Below are positions 62,342-64,000 of a stretch of DNA of 64,000 nucleotides, in pieces. The notes beneath the pieces are model-generated. The model ran no database searches. It was not told the origin of the DNA and was given only the letters and a program-made list of their open reading frames with translations. Every line of letters starts with the position of its first letter. The first letter of the stretch is position 1. This DNA is from Euonymus europaeus (taxonomy: Eukaryota > Streptophyta > Magnoliopsida > Celastrales > Celastraceae): the NCBI GenBank assembly GCA_963580455.1, contig OY756967.1:3990501-4054500 (forward strand), read 5' to 3'. Made by a program: the position numbers and the translations under genes.

Positions 62342-63480
62342 CTAAAAACAACCGAATTTAACTTTCATACGCACAAAATGACTAACGTATTGAAGTTATC
62401 ACAATAATTGAATTTAATATGTTCGATTGAAACAGTTGGCAAGTGAAAGTCGAATATATAGTCCATTTGTTAGCAATCGGTACGAACAATTTAGCTAGAA
62501 CAATGAAACAAAAAGATTTGTCAATTCAATTGGAACAAAATGGAACATTGTCCCCTCCATCCCTCATTATAATCTTAGAATGCAGCGTCCATTCATTATA
62601 ATCTTAGGTAATTTAAATAAAATAATTGAATAATTAAAGTAAAATAAAATGCACTTACCAATTGGCTCAATGAATAAATCAATATATTTTTTAGAATCAG
62701 AATCAGATAACAATGAATTTTTCAGAAATTTCACTTCAAGTTTGGAGGAAAACGGTGAAGAATACAAGGAAGAAATAGAGGAATTCCTCAATAAATAAGC
62801 ATGAAAAAGAAAAGAAGAAAAATAAAATTCAAATATACAATTATTAATATTCTCCGTCGGAGAATATAAATTGATTTGGCGTCATATGAATTTGAATAGA
62901 CTTTGTGGATTTTCTTCTGCGATTATTCAGAAAATTTTCTCATGGTCTATGGATTTCATTATGATTAGGAACGGAGTTGAAGAGAACTGACGTAATATTT
63001 TTCGAGAGGGAATATATTCTCTGGCAATACAGTGTAAAAATACTGACTTTTACAATAAAAGTCAAGTACTTTCGTAAATTCTTTTTCTAAAATTTCAAAA
63101 TAATAATATTATATTTGATTTGTGTTGTCAAATCTGTAAGGGACAAAATCTCATATGAAAAAAGCTAAACCTTCATGTCATTAGTAGTACTAGTAGAATA
63201 GGGAAGGGAGGTCCAATTAACACTACCCTTTGAATAAAGATTTGAACTGAGCTTGCGTGCACGACCGGACTTGGCATTTGTTGGCTTGTCGCCTTCACAT
63301 CACATTAATACATCATTATCGAAATGAAAATTTACCGTATTTTTGTGTCTGCCATTCCAAATGATCACATGATCCATATGAATCCATATCTCAATATTTT
63401 TGGATAGATCACTGAAACAAGAAACAACTTGTTATAAAAAAATCCCAAGTCTTCAAATCCAGTTTGAAGACGTAAGTATT
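62342..63480. other. MULE 5' flank and spacer
   Basis: Probably holds the 5' leader or first exon of the MULE on the minus strand (open frame 62791-62567, no known motif). From 63180 the sequence resembles the flank of the upstream UGT (TTTGAATAAAGATTTGAACT at about 63229). About 230 bp (63270-63500) are inserted relative to that copy. Confidence 0.4.
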
Positions 63481-63726
63481 GAGATGCATACAACTTTCCT
63501 TATCATGCATGTATGATTGGTGTCATGACGTACGTAATGTAACGTTTATGGAAACTTTGTGCATCAGCACATGGCCTCCTGTCACCTCCTTTAATTTGCT
63601 TTTGTGGTGTAAACTAGTTTGCATAAGATATTGGAAAAAGGATAGAATTGTCATATGAATTTGTGGGCTTGCTTAACATAAATCAATGGAGATTATGTAA
63701 ACTGCAGCAAACGCACAGAGAGGGAC

Positions 63727-64000
63727 ATGGATTCCGAGGCAGCAGCCGATAAGCCTCATGCCGTCTGCATACCCAGTCCATTTCAAAGCCACATTAAGGC
63801 AATGTCTAATTTGGCAAAACTACTGCACCAAAAAGGTTTCCACATAACATTTGTCAACACTGAATTCAACCACAAACGATTACTCAAAACTAGAGGCTCT
63901 GATGCCTTGAAGGGATTGCCGGACTTTCGATTTGAGTCCATTCCAGATGGCCTTCCTACTTCCGATGATAATGCCGCGCAAGACCTGGAAATGGTCTCTC
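63727..64000 (+). CDS. UDP-glycosyltransferase, UGT85-like (second copy, cut by window end)
   Basis: The first 91 codons of a close paralog of the UGT at 56009. [18 protein letters not shown] keeps the catalytic His11, and [16 protein letters not shown] and [18 protein letters not shown] follow; about 90% identical at protein level over the visible part. The frame is open to the window end. The promoter is shared with the first copy, but the TATATAAA box is changed (AACATAAATCAATGG at about 63675). Whether the gene is complete cannot be judged here. Confidence 0.85.
   Translation, partial: MDSEAAADKPHAVCIPSPFQSHIKAMSNLAKLLHQKGFHITFVNTEFNHKRLLKTRGSDALKGLPDFRFESIPDGLPTSDDNAAQDLEMVS

Noticed and set aside
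1..64000. tRNA, rRNA or CRISPR genes
   Set aside because: Looked for tRNA A/B boxes and arrays; the only A/B boxes belong to SINE relics, and no spaced direct repeats of CRISPR type occur.

Overview
The window is nuclear DNA of a flowering plant, almost certainly a eudicot. Its genes are split by many short AT-rich GT-AG introns, and the proteins are plant-type: an HDEL-tailed ER Hsp70, PAT1, a UGT85-like glucosyltransferase and an OTU deubiquitinase. Between them lie plant LTR, LINE, SINE, MITE and MULE remnants. I cannot name the species. All gene models were built by eye from reading frame, splice sites and remembered family motifs; no database search was run.

Layout. 1-4.0 kb: AT-rich DNA with a probable Ty3/Gypsy LTR remnant. 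4.0-8.8 kb (+): an intact 9-coding-exon OTU-domain cysteine protease (226 aa). 9.1-17.3 kb (+): an intact 14-exon HSP70-17 (GRP170/HYOU1-type ER chaperone, 893 aa, signal peptide and HDEL) with UPR-like elements near its TATA box. 17.3-20.3 kb: repeat-rich spacer. 20.3-27.9 and 30.1-37.8 kb (+): two tandem copies of the mRNA-decay factor PAT1 (798 and 768 aa) with the same five-exon structure. Copy 1 has a LINE fragment in intron 2 and copy 2 has two SINEs in the same intron. Copy 2 lacks a 33-residue basic segment and has a 150-bp intron-like insert at its 3' end. 37.9-38.3 kb: a foldback MITE. 38.9-48.1 kb (+): an 18-exon carnosine N-methyltransferase-like gene (N2227 family, 468 aa) with SINEs in its introns.

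48.1-55.3 kb is a repeat graveyard. It holds two LINE 3' ends, a hAT-like GC-rich block with a 252-bp tandem duplication, and a run of three unrelated gene fragments on one strand: UGT85-like, HMG-CoA reductase and a bHLH factor. The last two still carry introns, so they were copied as DNA. 56.0-57.7 kb (+): an intact UGT85-like glucosyltransferase. A second copy starts at 63727 and runs off the window. Between them, on the minus strand, lies a MULE transposase with a C-terminal OTU-like domain, held in one unbroken frame but interrupted by seven stop codons, six of them TGA.

The genes do not form one pathway. They cover deubiquitination, ER folding, mRNA decay, methylation and small-molecule glucosylation. 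What stands out is the duplication history (PAT1 pair, UGT array) and the transposon-related mosaic. I found no clear new gene system; the best candidates are the three-fragment mosaic, the diverging PAT1 pair and the decayed OTU-MULE.
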